From positions 43,774 through 107,773 of the forward strand of contig SADC01000417.1 of NCBI GenBank assembly GCA_004194705.1: DNA of 64,000 nt, read 5' to 3'. Both the position numbers and the translations under genes were made by a program. Source of the stretch: Ditylenchus dipsaci. Taxonomy: Eukaryota > Nematoda > Chromadorea > Rhabditida > Anguinidae. The notes below the pieces were generated by a model. It searched no databases and was not told the origin of the DNA. It saw only the letters and a program-made list of their open reading frames with translations. This document shows positions 45,385-55,025 of the stretch, piece after piece; positions within the stretch are counted from its first letter, which is position 1; each line of letters opens with the position of its first letter.

Positions 45385-45745
45385 AATTTTTTAGTCTGAA
45401 CCAACCATACCAAGTGGTAGTCCACTTGGAGCGATTTTCTTACTTTATCGGGCTCTAAAACCTGTTTTCTAGACTGATTCGGACAAGCTGAAGATGGTTT
45501 GATAATAGTCAAATGAGGTTTTGTATCGTACTTTTTGAGTATTGGGCAATAATTGATTTTACCAAAGCTCGATTTTACAAAAGCTCAAAAAATATCCAAC
45601 TAAACGTCATTTTAGCACTATCGAACCATCTTCAACATGCCCGAATCAGTCCAGAAAACAGGTTTTGGAGCCCGAAAAAATAAAAAAATTTTGCTACACG
45701 TGGACGGCCACTTGGTTCTTGGTTGGTTCAGACTGAAAAATTGAA
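45385..45745. repeat. Foldback repeat
   Basis: The left arm (TTTAGTCTGAACCAACCA ... CTAAAACCTGTTTTCTAGAC) is matched by the inverse right arm (GTCCAGAAAACAGGTTTTGG ... GGTTGGTTCAGACTGAAAAA). Arms are about 150 bp and moderately diverged. No terminal duplication was found. Confidence 0.65.
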
Positions 45746-45928
45746 ATTTTCGCGCATTTCTCACTAAAAGTGAGAGTAAAAAAACTAATTCGGTACACTG
45801 AAAGTGGGAGTGAGAGTGCGAGTGAGAGTGAAATAAAATCCGCTCATTGGAAGCGGGGCTTAAGTGTAAAATACTTAACGTTTTAGCCCAACTGACTGAA
45901 ATTCCGATACGCCTATTTGCTTTCCCTC

Positions 45929-46379
45929 TTTGGCTCTATATGTGTTCATGCCGACGCCGAAAAAAAATATGCCTTGGTCCCCCCTGTTGTATTTTTTGCA
46001 GAAAATTCAATTTTCGCCTCGGTCCCCAAGCTGATTTTTTCCGAAAAAAAATTGTTCCTAAATTGCCTTGAGAATAATTTAAATACACTTTTTGTGTCTA
46101 GAATACACGTTTACGAGACCGCCCTGAGTTTGTATAGATCATTATGTCGGCCATAAGTTGGCCGCTGCACGACCAAGACCAGCACATTTTTTATCTTAAA
46201 GGATTGATGCTGTTGTTGGTTAATATAAAAAATTATAAAATTTGAGCAGGCGGACTTATACTTCTGCAAATTTGTTTTTGTTTGAGACAATCAGAAGAAA
46301 AAGGATTGCGCAAAAAAATCCACAGGGGGGGACCAAGGCATATTTTTTTCGGCGTCGGCATGAACACATATAGAGCCCC
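45929..46379. repeat. Foldback with CCTTGGTCCCCC motif
   Basis: The outer arms GGCTCTATATGTGTTCATGC and its inverse GCATGAACACATATAGAGCC are near-perfect for about 70 bp and include GCCTTGGTCCCCC on the left and GGGGGACCAAGGC on the right. The interior is unrelated. Confidence 0.75.
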
Positions 46380-46439
46380 TTCTTTTGGTAAACCCCCAAA
46401 AACAGTCATTTCTGGCTTTAGGCCATCTTTTGATGGCTT

Positions 46440-46510
46440 ACAGGAAAGGTATTGTTGTGAAGCTTTATTTAATCATGGTCCAGGTTGCTGGTTCGAATCT
46501 CCTCAGGCGC
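46440..46510 (+). repeat. tRNA-like SINE fragment
   Basis: TTGTTGTGAAGC followed by TGCTGGTTCGAATCTCC resembles A- and B-box sequence of a tRNA-derived SINE. No acceptor stem pairing was found, so it is not called a tRNA gene. Confidence 0.4.
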
Positions 46511-46574
46511 AAAATTTCTTAAAAACGTTGAAAAATCGTGAAGCTACGAAACCGAGACCCTGGCTTGCAGCCCT

Positions 46575-46868
46575 TGGTCGAGGTCGCAGTCGAGATCGAT
46601 GGTGCTCACACTCCTTGGTCGAGGTCGTGGTCGAGGTCGCGGTCGATGTTACGGTCGAGGTCATCACGACAGAAAAAAATTGAAAAAATGACAAATTTTG
46701 GGTAATCGAACGATAAATTTTTTAATTTCTCGTGATTTTTGTATCGTGCAGAACATTTTCCACAGGACAAAGAATTTATTTGAAGAATTGAATATCGACC
46801 GTGGTCGATGTGATGTCGACCTCGACTATGGAGTGTGAGCAACATCGACCTCGACCAACCACTGTGAG
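46575..46868. mobile_element. Short element with GGTCGAGGTCG arrays in inverted ends
   Basis: GCTCACACTCCTTGGTCGAG with GGTCGAGGTCG units on the left is inverted on the right as CTCGACCAACCACTGTGAGC. The interior is AT-rich. A 12-bp unit array of the same type is at 44655. No clear target duplication was found. Confidence 0.6.
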
Positions 46869-47084
46869 CAAAGCATTAGATTTTTTTCTCTGACAATATC
46901 CCTTACACTACATGATTTGTAATCTTTGCACCATTGGGGTACAACCACCTAGGTAAATGGATTAAGATCTATGCGCAGCAAGTTTGGTCAGAAGATGTCT
47001 TTTCTAGCATTAGGGTACTCTACAGGTAGTTATTGTACCCTTAGATAGTTGGGGTACTAGGTATTAGTCATAGTAGCCGCTGGT

Positions 47085-47175
47085 TGGGGGTCTCAAGTCG
47101 GGATGACCGCCAGTTGGGATGGCTGCCATTGGGATGGCCGGAAGTCGGGGGCCGCCAGTTGGGACCACCAGATTA
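47085..47175. repeat. CCAGTTGGGATGGCC short tandem repeat
   Basis: Four to five diverged units of about 17-19 bp, such as GACCGCCAGTTGGGATGG and GGCCGCCAGTTGGGA. GC-rich relative to its flanks. It lies just beyond the 3' end of the secreted-protein gene. Confidence 0.65.
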
Positions 47176-47228
47176 CCCTCGTTCCCAACGTGTTCAACGC
47201 ATAATCTGGCACACTCTAGCGCACACCT

Positions 47229-48138
47229 TTAGTCGGTACCAAGAAATTTGAGATTGGACTGTACAGAAAACAAATTGTGGTGTTCTTTATAATTTATCAT
47301 ACCTGTTCAAGAACCGGTGTCAAGTTATTGCTCAAAGCAGTGAACATGGGTTTCATAGCTTCTTTAGCTGCGCTTAAACTTCCAAAGTCTCTGTTCAATG
47401 ACTGCATTATAGGCATTATAGTCGCTGTTTGTGAGTTGGTCAGGGAATTGAGAATGATGGTTTGCACGTCTATAATTAGATCTTTCTCTAAAATTGAAAA
47501 AGTGCGAATTTTACCGTCTGCTAGCTGGCTTGTGTTCTTCATTTGGTAGATGCCTACGCTTAAGTTAGCACAAATCTAAAGTAGATTACAATTGGAGTGT
47601 TTTTTGCTGACCATAAAAATTTATTGACCACAGAAATTTGGTTAACTGTATAAGATTTGTTAAAAAAACCGTAAAACAAAGGTTCAAAAAACTGTCGGAC
47701 CCTAGTCGGGAAAGAACTTTTGGGGGAGTCGTTAAATCGAACGTCGACCTTAACTTTTCAGGACATATAGACTGTATGGAAAAAGAAAATATTTTTCTAA
47801 AGATACTTTTATTTTACGGACTTGTGATTGAATAAGAGCTAAGGTTTCGAATTTTAGAAGTTCGGAAAAATATGCGACATAAGTTTTGTAAAGTTAGCCG
47901 AAAATTGGGCTAGCGACTCATAGCCCACATGCCAAATGCACATAGATATGCCATATTGAGAAAAAATCCAAAAAAAACGAACAGTATGCAGCTGGTCATC
48001 AGTCAAAAAATTAGTAACATAAGCTTTAACTTTATTGATTGTTTTTTGTTCTCCAGCAGCGGTAGCTTTAGCATCGTGAAAATAAAATATTAAAACAACA
48101 ATTGCTAGAGAAAAAATAAAAAGAACATTACTTGCCAT
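47229..48138 (-). CDS. Small secreted helical protein, three exons
   Basis: Exons 47983-48138, 47303-47575 and 47229-47258, all phase 0, giving 152 residues. Exon 1 encodes a signal peptide (MASNVLFIFSLAIVVLIFYF) then AGEQKTINKVKAYVTNFLTD. Exon 2 continues ICANLSVGIYQMKNTS and helix-rich sequence including NSQTATIMPIMQSLNRDFGS. Exon 3 adds SNLKFLGTD and a stop. It is probably exported; no enzyme motif is seen. The beginning matches exon 1 of the gene at 0.7-1.1 kb, so the window holds two members of one family on the same strand. A GTTAACT-type repeat lies in intron 1. Confidence 0.72.
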
Positions 48139-48139
48139 T

Positions 48140-48444
48140 TCGACAGAATAAAGTATAAAAAGCTCTTACAAATTTTGATAAACAAACTTTTTTGATAAAT
48201 AGTTATATGCGTTAATCTTTTTATGCAGTAACGTGATCAACATGTCTAGGAAACAGATTTCTATATAAAATGTGGTTAATACTTTAGATTAAAAAACAAC
48301 ACCCTCACTAAACTTTATAATGAGTAAACAGATTTTATTGTATACAGTCGACGCTCGATTTAAAACCAATCGGGGGACCGGGGAAAAGTTCGTTCCCACC
48401 CAGAGGACAAACTCGACTTTTGAAAATCGGTACCTTTATAAATA
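48140..48444. other. Upstream region with a degraded CAGTCGACGCTCG end
   Basis: ATACAGTCGACGCTCGATTT near 48342 matches the outer end of the pogo-like MITEs but no inverse partner was located. No gene was seen. Confidence 0.45.
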
Positions 48445-48661
48445 CCGTATTTTCTCCATTAGCTCTCCACCTTTTAATAACTCTCCACCCTACAGACACC
48501 ATATCTCAGGCTAGAGCAAACATTTTGCGAATCTGTTTTTTGCGTTATCTTAATTACAACGTGTTCACCTGATTACACTTATCAGATTTTGGTTGAGCAC
48601 TTGAAAATCTCAAAATTGACCTCAAACTTTTCTGATTATTTTATTAGTTGAAGAAATACGG
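48445..48661. mobile_element. Tigger/pogo-type MITE, TAGCTCTCCACC subfamily
   Basis: TA-flanked; begins CCGTATTTTCTCCATTAGCT and ends AGTTGAAGAAATACGG. Subterminal TTAxTAACTCTCCACCC units follow the left end. Non-coding, 217 bp. Confidence 0.75.
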
Positions 48662-48783
48662 TATTGCAAAAATTTTGTACACATTGTCTGGACCGCTTAT
48701 ATAAGCCTACACACATTAATTAAGCAAAACAACAAACATGAGAAGGCGGCAAGAGGCCTTCTTTCATCAATTGAAACTTTTCT

Positions 48784-49390
48784 TATCTATTCACGTCTTT
48801 GAGCCTTTCCAACATAACAACATCCCAATCTCTGTGCTGATCAAGAAATCCGGCGGATCTACAAAAGCGGATACTCGTTGTTCTCCAGTTGGAGTAGCTG
48901 AAAACTTGTAGGTGGAATCATTCGCTTTTTCAAATCTGAATTTTATAAAATTTAAAATGATACCAAATAAATTTTTCATCTTCCGAAAACAGTGTCATAT
49001 ATTTGCCAATCTTAACGTCCTCCACATCAGCATCTTGTGTGAGAATGACAGAGTAGAGATGAGGCGAGGGACGAGGAAAATGGTTGGAATGCGCGAGGAC
49101 ACCATTTTTCCAAGATTTGTCTTTGTGTTGGCTAATTTTCTAATTTTGCCCAAGACAGTTGATCAAAGCGTACAGCATTGACCTACCCTTTTCTCTTGAA
49201 AATTCATAAATACCCTGAGATAGGTAAACATACTAGATGCAGTTTCCTTTCCGCTTCATTTCCGCGGTTGTTTGGCAGACCAACTTTCAAAAGAAAGCCA
49301 TGAAGCGGAATTGGTTGCCGTTCACAAAGGCAGGTATTACATGACGGGTAAGGGCATGTCTTAAGGGCTAGGACCATATGTGAAAACATA
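48784..49390 (-). pseudogene. Broken multi-exon gene of unknown family
   Basis: Minus-strand segments with good coding character: LPNNRGNEAERKLHLVCLP upstream, VILTQDADVEDVKIGKYMTL and FSEDEKF in the middle, then KANDSTYKFSATPTGEQRVS, and finally DQHRDWDVVMLERLKDVNR before a stop near 48785. Moving from one to the next needs at least two frame changes, and the only plausible small intron (28 bp) would create a TGA. Either several single-base deletions are present or the gene is dead. Family not recognised. Confidence 0.45.
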
Positions 49391-49603
49391 GCTATTGGGT
49401 CCTTCGTATAGGTATTCTTGAAACAACTTTAAGCTGTAACTAAAATAACTGTACTTTCAATAACCTACTTCGAAAAAATACTGAAAAATTTGGGAACAAA
49501 TGCTCCACAGCCATTTTTTGCAGAACGACTTTGTCGGGTTCGATAAGCAATTATCTAAAAGAATTCGTCTCTAATTGTCCTGGATTTCAAACTGAAAACC
49601 TCG

Positions 49604-50073
49604 CTAGGAAACAGAAGTAATGGTAGTTCTTGGTTTTGAAATTCCAAGCAGTTTAAATACAAAATTTCGATAAGGCTTAGCACAACAAAGTGTGGCGATA
49701 AAGTCAACAATAGAATGGGAATCAAGTACATACTGTGCAACTGCATATATTGGACAGGTATTAGGAATTTCAAATAAAATAAAAGCAAGAAACATTAAAA
49801 AGGGTATGAACATTAACATAGTAGCAACAAATGCCTGAACCAGTGTACGACCGGTTTAGCAGCCCCCATTATAGTTTCAAAAAATAAACACCAAAAACTA
49901 TGGTTGAAAATAAACCACTTGAACGTTCCAAGCGTTTTAGATTTAGTCAAAATAATGTAGAAGACAAACGGGGCTAAGGTCCATGTGATTACAAGAGTTA
50001 CACTAGAATAGTAATAATAAAAGTTGAGTAAAGCAGGTGATGGTATTGTTAATTTCGACATGGTTGCGCACAA
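49604..50073 (-). pseudogene. SRH-like chemoreceptor with internal deletion
   Basis: Starts MSKLTIPSPALLNFYYYYSS, continues through TM1 and ILTKSKTLGTFKWFIFNHSF to FFETIMGAAKP, then within a few bases jumps to the TM6 region (VQAFVATMLMFIPFLMFL) in another frame, skipping TM3 to TM5. It ends with DSHSIVDFIATLCCAKPYRN and FVFKLLGISK. This is a deletion of several hundred bases, not decay by point changes, because both flanks are well preserved. The ends are close relatives of the 19.5-21.9 kb copies. Confidence 0.8.
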
Positions 50074-50373
50074 TAAAATTAAATATTTAAGATGTTAAAC
50101 TTAATATCTTTTAGTTATCATAAAATAAAATACTATTACCTTTATTAAGGTAAATGTTAGTTATGCGTTATTAGAGTAGTTGTTTTTATATCTTATGAGA
50201 TATAAAACACACTCTTAAAAACAAGAAAGATTTCCTTGTTATTTTACTTATAAAAAAAATTAAAGAGAAGTACGTCTGTTAGGTACAAAATTATTACTAA
50301 TAAAAGTATTAAAGTTCGCATTTTTTGATATTTCTGTAAATTGGCTTACAAGAAAGGGTAGAAGAAATACCCT

Positions 50374-51028
50374 GTTCACACTTCCGTTTCGCGAAACGGA
50401 AACAGCGTTACCAGAAATGATTTCTTCTTTTCCGAAAATCATTGTTATTTTTCGTTTCACTGACGAGAAACAGCAAAGGAATCGAATCCGCTCTCCGTTT
50501 CAATGAACCTGAGAGCTGTTTCACTGAAACGGCCCTTATGGAGTAAGCATTTTCAAGATTTTCAACAGTAAAACAATTTTAAAACTGACTTCAATAGAAT
50601 CCTCGATCACTACTCTCCCTAAAGCTCAATTAATTCATTGAAAATAGGGTGAAAAATAAGGTGCACACCCAAGTGGATTCGAACCAGCAACCTTGGCGAT
50701 AAGTATTTGAAGCTTGGAACCGACTCTAAAATGCCGAAAAGGCAAAAAAATAAATAGTTATTGAGCCTTTATTAAACGAAGTAAACTTTCCATGAAAAAG
50801 CGATTGAGCGGATCAGAATTGAAATCCGATGTGCTTAATCGCTCAACAGTGTGTGGTTTGGCGTAGATTAAGGTGGTGTAGAATGGATTAGTGAGGTACG
50901 GTGTGGTACGGTTTCACGAAAACCTATTTTTAGTTCCAGGAAAAGAGTCGTTTCCATTTCAAATACCTGAAACGGTTCCCTGAAACTGCTTTTCGCCCGT
51001 TTCTGATTCCAGAAACGGATGTGTGAAC
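50374..51028. mobile_element. Inverted-end element with GAAACGG arrays and an inserted SINE-like repeat
   Basis: CTGTTCACACTTCCGTTTCG at the left and GAAACGGATGTGTGAAC at the right form inverted ends. Inside each end are multiple CCGTTTC/GAAACGG units in both orientations. Between them (about 50640-50930) sits a tRNA-like segment (GATTCGAACCAGCAACC) and a copy of the GATTGAGCGGATCAG repeat. No clear target duplication was found. Confidence 0.65.
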
Positions 51029-52150
51029 TTTCTGACAACATGAAATTTTTGGTCAGTTAGTCAGAAATTTTGAGAAAAGTGGATTTTTATGAGGGAAAGT
51101 CAGCTTGGGAAAATGCTTTTTTTTTCATAGCTCCCACTGTTGATTGATATCTTGCCATCATTGCCATCCTAAGTGATACCTTTCTAGAAAGCTTATCATC
51201 TGAACTTTCTAATGGCATATGACACTTTGAAGAAAAATGATGTGCCCTCAACAATCTAAAGTTTAAAATAATGTCAAATTTCCGATGGCTCAACTTTGGA
51301 GGCTATTATCTCAAAACAGAGTGAGGAAATCGGAAAATCCACCCATATAACCTCAAAATTAAAACATATGCAAAATCAAAAAGAAACCACTTTTCCTAAA
51401 CAAAAATCCTGTGATGAATAGGTTTTGTCAAAGCCGAACATGTGATTTCACCCATTCGAATCCCGAAACCTGAGATAGCCATTACATTGCAAGGTGGATA
51501 TCCACCTCGATGGCCTGAAAAATTTAAATTTCTAAAAATCAAAAAATTAACTTTTTTTCTCTAATTTAAAATTATGCTTAAATTGGATTAGTTAAGGCGA
51601 AAATTGCGATTTTACCCATACCAACTGCAATACCTCGGGTGGGTACCCCCGGTCAGGTGCATATCCCCCTCCACCCAAATGACGTGGAAAGTCAAACGCT
51701 TGTATTTTATATCTAAATTTATTGTAAAAAGGCATGCACCCAGATGGATTCAAACCAGCAACCTCTTCATCACCCCTTAAAATCGATCAGAACCAGTGCT
51801 GGGCACGAGCCTTGATTTTGCCGGCCCGTTTTTTTTGTAATTTTTCACGCTTATGCAAGCATAGGTAAGTAGGCTAGCGTATATTATGTCAGTCTCAAAC
51901 ATGTTTTTGAAATTTTGAAAAAAGTAACAAAAAATATTCAAACCCGGTTTAGAATACGCTGGACTGCCTTTGTCTCAGCCTGTAAAACAACCGCGAAGCC
52001 AAGTCAAATAGTGGTGAGAGGCCGAACGGCATTGTTTGTTAACTATCGTTAATCCATGATAATTTTGCTATTGTATTCGAGAAAGAAGACAAGAAGACAT
52101 TTTGGCAAAAATAAGCGACTTAAAAAAATGCGGGCCCTATATGACATACC
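51029..52150. other. Gene-free stretch with tRNA-like fragment
   Basis: A B-box-like GGATTCAAACCAGCAACC lies near 51750 beside GCATGCACCCAG. Otherwise there is no supportable gene or repeat boundary. Confidence 0.45.
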
Positions 52151-52154
52151 GGTC

Positions 52155-52360
52155 CATTTTTTGCAGTGGTCCCCCTTGTTTTTTTTCCGTGATTTTTCAG
52201 GACTAACTTTAGGAAAGGGCTGACTAGCATGTGTTGAGAAGGACTCAAACATGAATCCAAAAATATGTTTGAGTCTGTCTTAACGTACTTGCCTACATTT
52301 GCCTAAATTAAAACCTGAGCCTGAAAAATTTAAAGAAAAAAAACAGGGGAGACAAAGCAT
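52155..52360. repeat. Inverted repeat with GTCCCCCTTGTTTTTTT end
   Basis: GTGGTCCCCCTTGTTTTTTT at the left is inverted as AAAAAAACAGGGGAGAC at the right, with inner GTTTGAGTC inverted pairs. A relative of the 13966-14173 repeat. Confidence 0.6.
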
Positions 52361-52711
52361 ACAAATCGGTACCCATTGAGGGATAGGGCCTTTTTAAAAA
52401 GCTTTCAGAATTTTCATTCTTATTTCAAAATTGATTGAATTTGGTCTGATGTTAGGTGATCCTTTGTTGGCTTGGTCTCATTTGATCGGTCTTACCTGAT
52501 TCTGGTCTTTTTCCATCTCTGCTCAATAGGTCGTCAGAGAATACTCATTTTTATAGTGATGATAAAACATATTTTTCAAGACATGTGGACTGTTCGACTG
52601 TTTTTTAGCCTCTTTCAGTCCATTCTTTACGCTAACATGCGAAATGATACAATAGGTTTCATAATTGAACAAAATGACATGTCGACTGTTCGGAACTTGT
52701 TGGGTTAGGGG

Positions 52712-53288
52712 CATAGTTGGATCGCCGCCGCCGCCACCGCCGCGCCGCCGCCGCCGCCGGCGGCGCCGGCGGCGGCGGCAAAATATAAGGTGCCGCCGGC
52801 GGCGGCGGCTGCGCCGGCGGCTGAAAATGAGGTCGGCGGCGGCGGTGGCGGTGCGGCGGAGTAAATAGGCTGCGGCGGCGGCGGCGGTGGCGGCGATGTG
52901 GCGGCGGCGGTGGCGGCGGTGGCGGCGGTGGCGGCACCACCAATTACAAAGTGCCAAAACAATGCTTGTTTTGAATGGTCATCTTACGAAAATATGATAA
53001 AATGACATAATTTAGAATTTTACTGTTCTCTTGAAAAAATTGTATTCTATGACAAACATAAATTAAACAGAAATTTTTTTTGGCAGTGAAGCGTTAGCTG
53101 GCGGCGGCGGTGGCGTCGATGGCAGCGCCGGCGGCGGCGGCGAAATAAAAAGTGCCGCCGGCGGTGGCGGCGGCGGTGGTGGCAAAGCAGTGGCGGCGGT
53201 GAAATTTAGCAAGATTTTTGCGCCGCCGGCGGCGGCGCCGGCGGCGGCGGCGCCGGCGGTGGTGGTTTTTCGGAGATGCACAACTATG
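52712..53288. mobile_element. hAT-type MITE made of GGCGGCGGC/GCCGCCGCC arrays
   Basis: Flanked by identical GTTAGGGG (52704-52711 and 53289-53296). The ends are CATAGTTG and CAACTATG. Some 250 bp at the left and 180 bp at the right consist of GCC/GGC trinucleotide runs with breaks such as CGCCGGCGGC; a short AT-rich middle (52940-53090) separates them. Poly-Arg, poly-Ala and poly-Pro frames across it are not genes. Confidence 0.85.
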
Positions 53289-54790
53289 GTTAGGGGGGCG
53301 GGTTTTTCACTTATTTAAAATTAGTGTTTAAACGACTCTTAAGCAATTTTTATATACTTAAAACGATAAAAAAGTTATTTTCTAACACTTTTGCACACAA
53401 AAATGGATTTTTGAAAAACAAATGTGCCCAAAGTTTGACTTTTTGCCTTGGGAGACCAAGGCAAATTACCTTGTATTAAGGTATTCTACGCCGTTTTGGT
53501 TACTGGAGCTAGGCAAAAAGAGTCTCGTTATGCATTTTTGATTAAGAGTCTTGCTCGAATCATGTCTAAGGTAAGTGCGCGCATCTCTAACTCTCAAGCC
53601 CATTCGGGGGCTTGGGGGCTTGGGGGCTTGGAGTTGAGATGCGCACACCCACATACCGTATTTTCTCTAATAAGCGCCCCTGCTCCATTAAGCGCCCCGG
53701 CTCTAATAAGCGCCCTCCCTGGAGGGGGTTTGAAAAATAAGCGCCCCTGCTCTAATAAGTGCCCCCCCTCTCAAGGCGTTTTTGCTTATTATGTATTTCG
53801 ATTTTTGTGAAACTTGTTTTTTAATTACAAATTTCAAGTTCGTACTCAAATTTGTTTCCTTTACTGAAAAAAACTTTGTTTTTCCCCGATTGTCGGGTCA
53901 CTATCAGCCATGAAAGCGAGGACGACCAAATGCACTGCTTCAAGGAACATGGACAGATTCCTGAGGGATTACATGATCTTTTAAATGCGCGAGATGAGAT
54001 TCGACAGACGAGGAAGGATGCTGAAGAAATCGATGCAGACCAAGACGATGAATCATTTCACTTCGACGAATCTTTTGAAGTTGATTGGAATGATGAAATG
54101 TATGCCCTTAACCCTCAGTTTCACGCTTCTTGAATGATCGAAAGTTGTAAACCCAGCATTTTTTGTTTGTTCGTGAACTCAGAAATTTTTGTTTGTTTGT
54201 AAACTTAGAATTTTTTGTAAATCCAGTATGTTCTGTTGCCTTTTTGTCATAAATAATGCGTTTTGAATTTGAGCAGTTGTGGAAAAAAAAATCTGGAAAT
54301 CAATGTCTATAACTAAAATTCTGAAGATTTGGGTTAAACAAAGTTGGTGGCCTCGGCGCCGACAGGTTGAAAAATAAGCGCCCCTGCTCCATCAAGCGCC
54401 CCCCTAGACGGGGGGTTGAAAAATAAGCGCCCCGGAGCGCTTATTAGAGGAAATACGGTACCTTAGACACAAATCACTCGAAAGTGACTCTGGATGCATG
54501 AATAATGTCTACATACCAGAGTTTCTTTATGTGGTGGGCACCAGTTAACAACTTTGTTCAAATTCTATCTTTTTGGGGTGTCCAGGTACTCTTCCAGGTT
54601 GGATTGCCTTGGGGGACCAAGGCAAAAAGTCAAATTTTGGCCAAAACATTTTTTTTTTCTTCAAAAATCCATTTTTCTGTGGAAAAATGTCAGAAAATAA
54701 CTTTTTTATTGTTTTAAGCATATAAAAATTACTTAGGAGTCGTTAAAACACTATTTTAAAATAAGTGAAAAACCAGCCCCCTAACCCAAC
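53285..54790. repeat. Large palindrome with nested insertions
   Basis: Arm 53285-53463 is matched inverted by 54598-54790, for example GGGGGGCGGGTTTTTCACTT against AAGTGAAAAACCAGCCCCCT, ending at TTTGCCTTGGGAGACCAAGG. Between the arms lies a copy of the CCATTCGGGGGCTTGG repeat (53500-53655 and 54460-54600), interrupted by a Tigger element. An outer inverted pair (GACATGTCGACTGTTCGG near 52676, inverse pieces near 54795 and 54955) suggests the palindrome is itself inside an older foldback. Confidence 0.7.
53656..54458 (+). mobile_element. Tigger element remnant, AATAAGCGCCCC subfamily
   Basis: TA-flanked; begins CCGTATTTTCTCTAATAAGC and ends with the inverse. TCTAATAAGCGCCCC units are repeated at both ends. 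The plus strand at 53890-54133 encodes the end of a Tigger/pogo transposase: EDDQMHCFKEHGQIPEGLHD, then an acidic tail. The catalytic region is absent. Confidence 0.82.
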
Positions 54791-55025
54791 AAGCTCCGAC
54801 TGTTCGACTTTTTAGAAAAACACAGTTCTAAGAAACGGACAGTTAAAGTTGAAAAATGGTAAAAAACCACTTTGTTTGCCTTGTTTTTAGTCTTTTTTGT
54901 TCTGTCTTATTGCAACTGTCCGTTTCTTGGCCCCGTGTTTTTTCTGAAAAAAACAGTCGACATGTCATTTTGTAGAGAAATCAAAGAGTCCAGTAATATT
55001 TTCACATACAAATAGAATTCTTTTA

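Noticed and set aside
46503..46694. TSTATSTTTS-type ORF
   Set aside because: Translation of GGTCGAGGTCG arrays in an inverted-end element.
52523..52962. Arginine-, alanine- and proline-rich ORFs on both strands
   Set aside because: They are translations of GGC/GCC trinucleotide arrays in a non-coding MITE.
53063..53281. Alanine/proline-rich ORF
   Set aside because: Same GGC/GCC array, right arm of the MITE.
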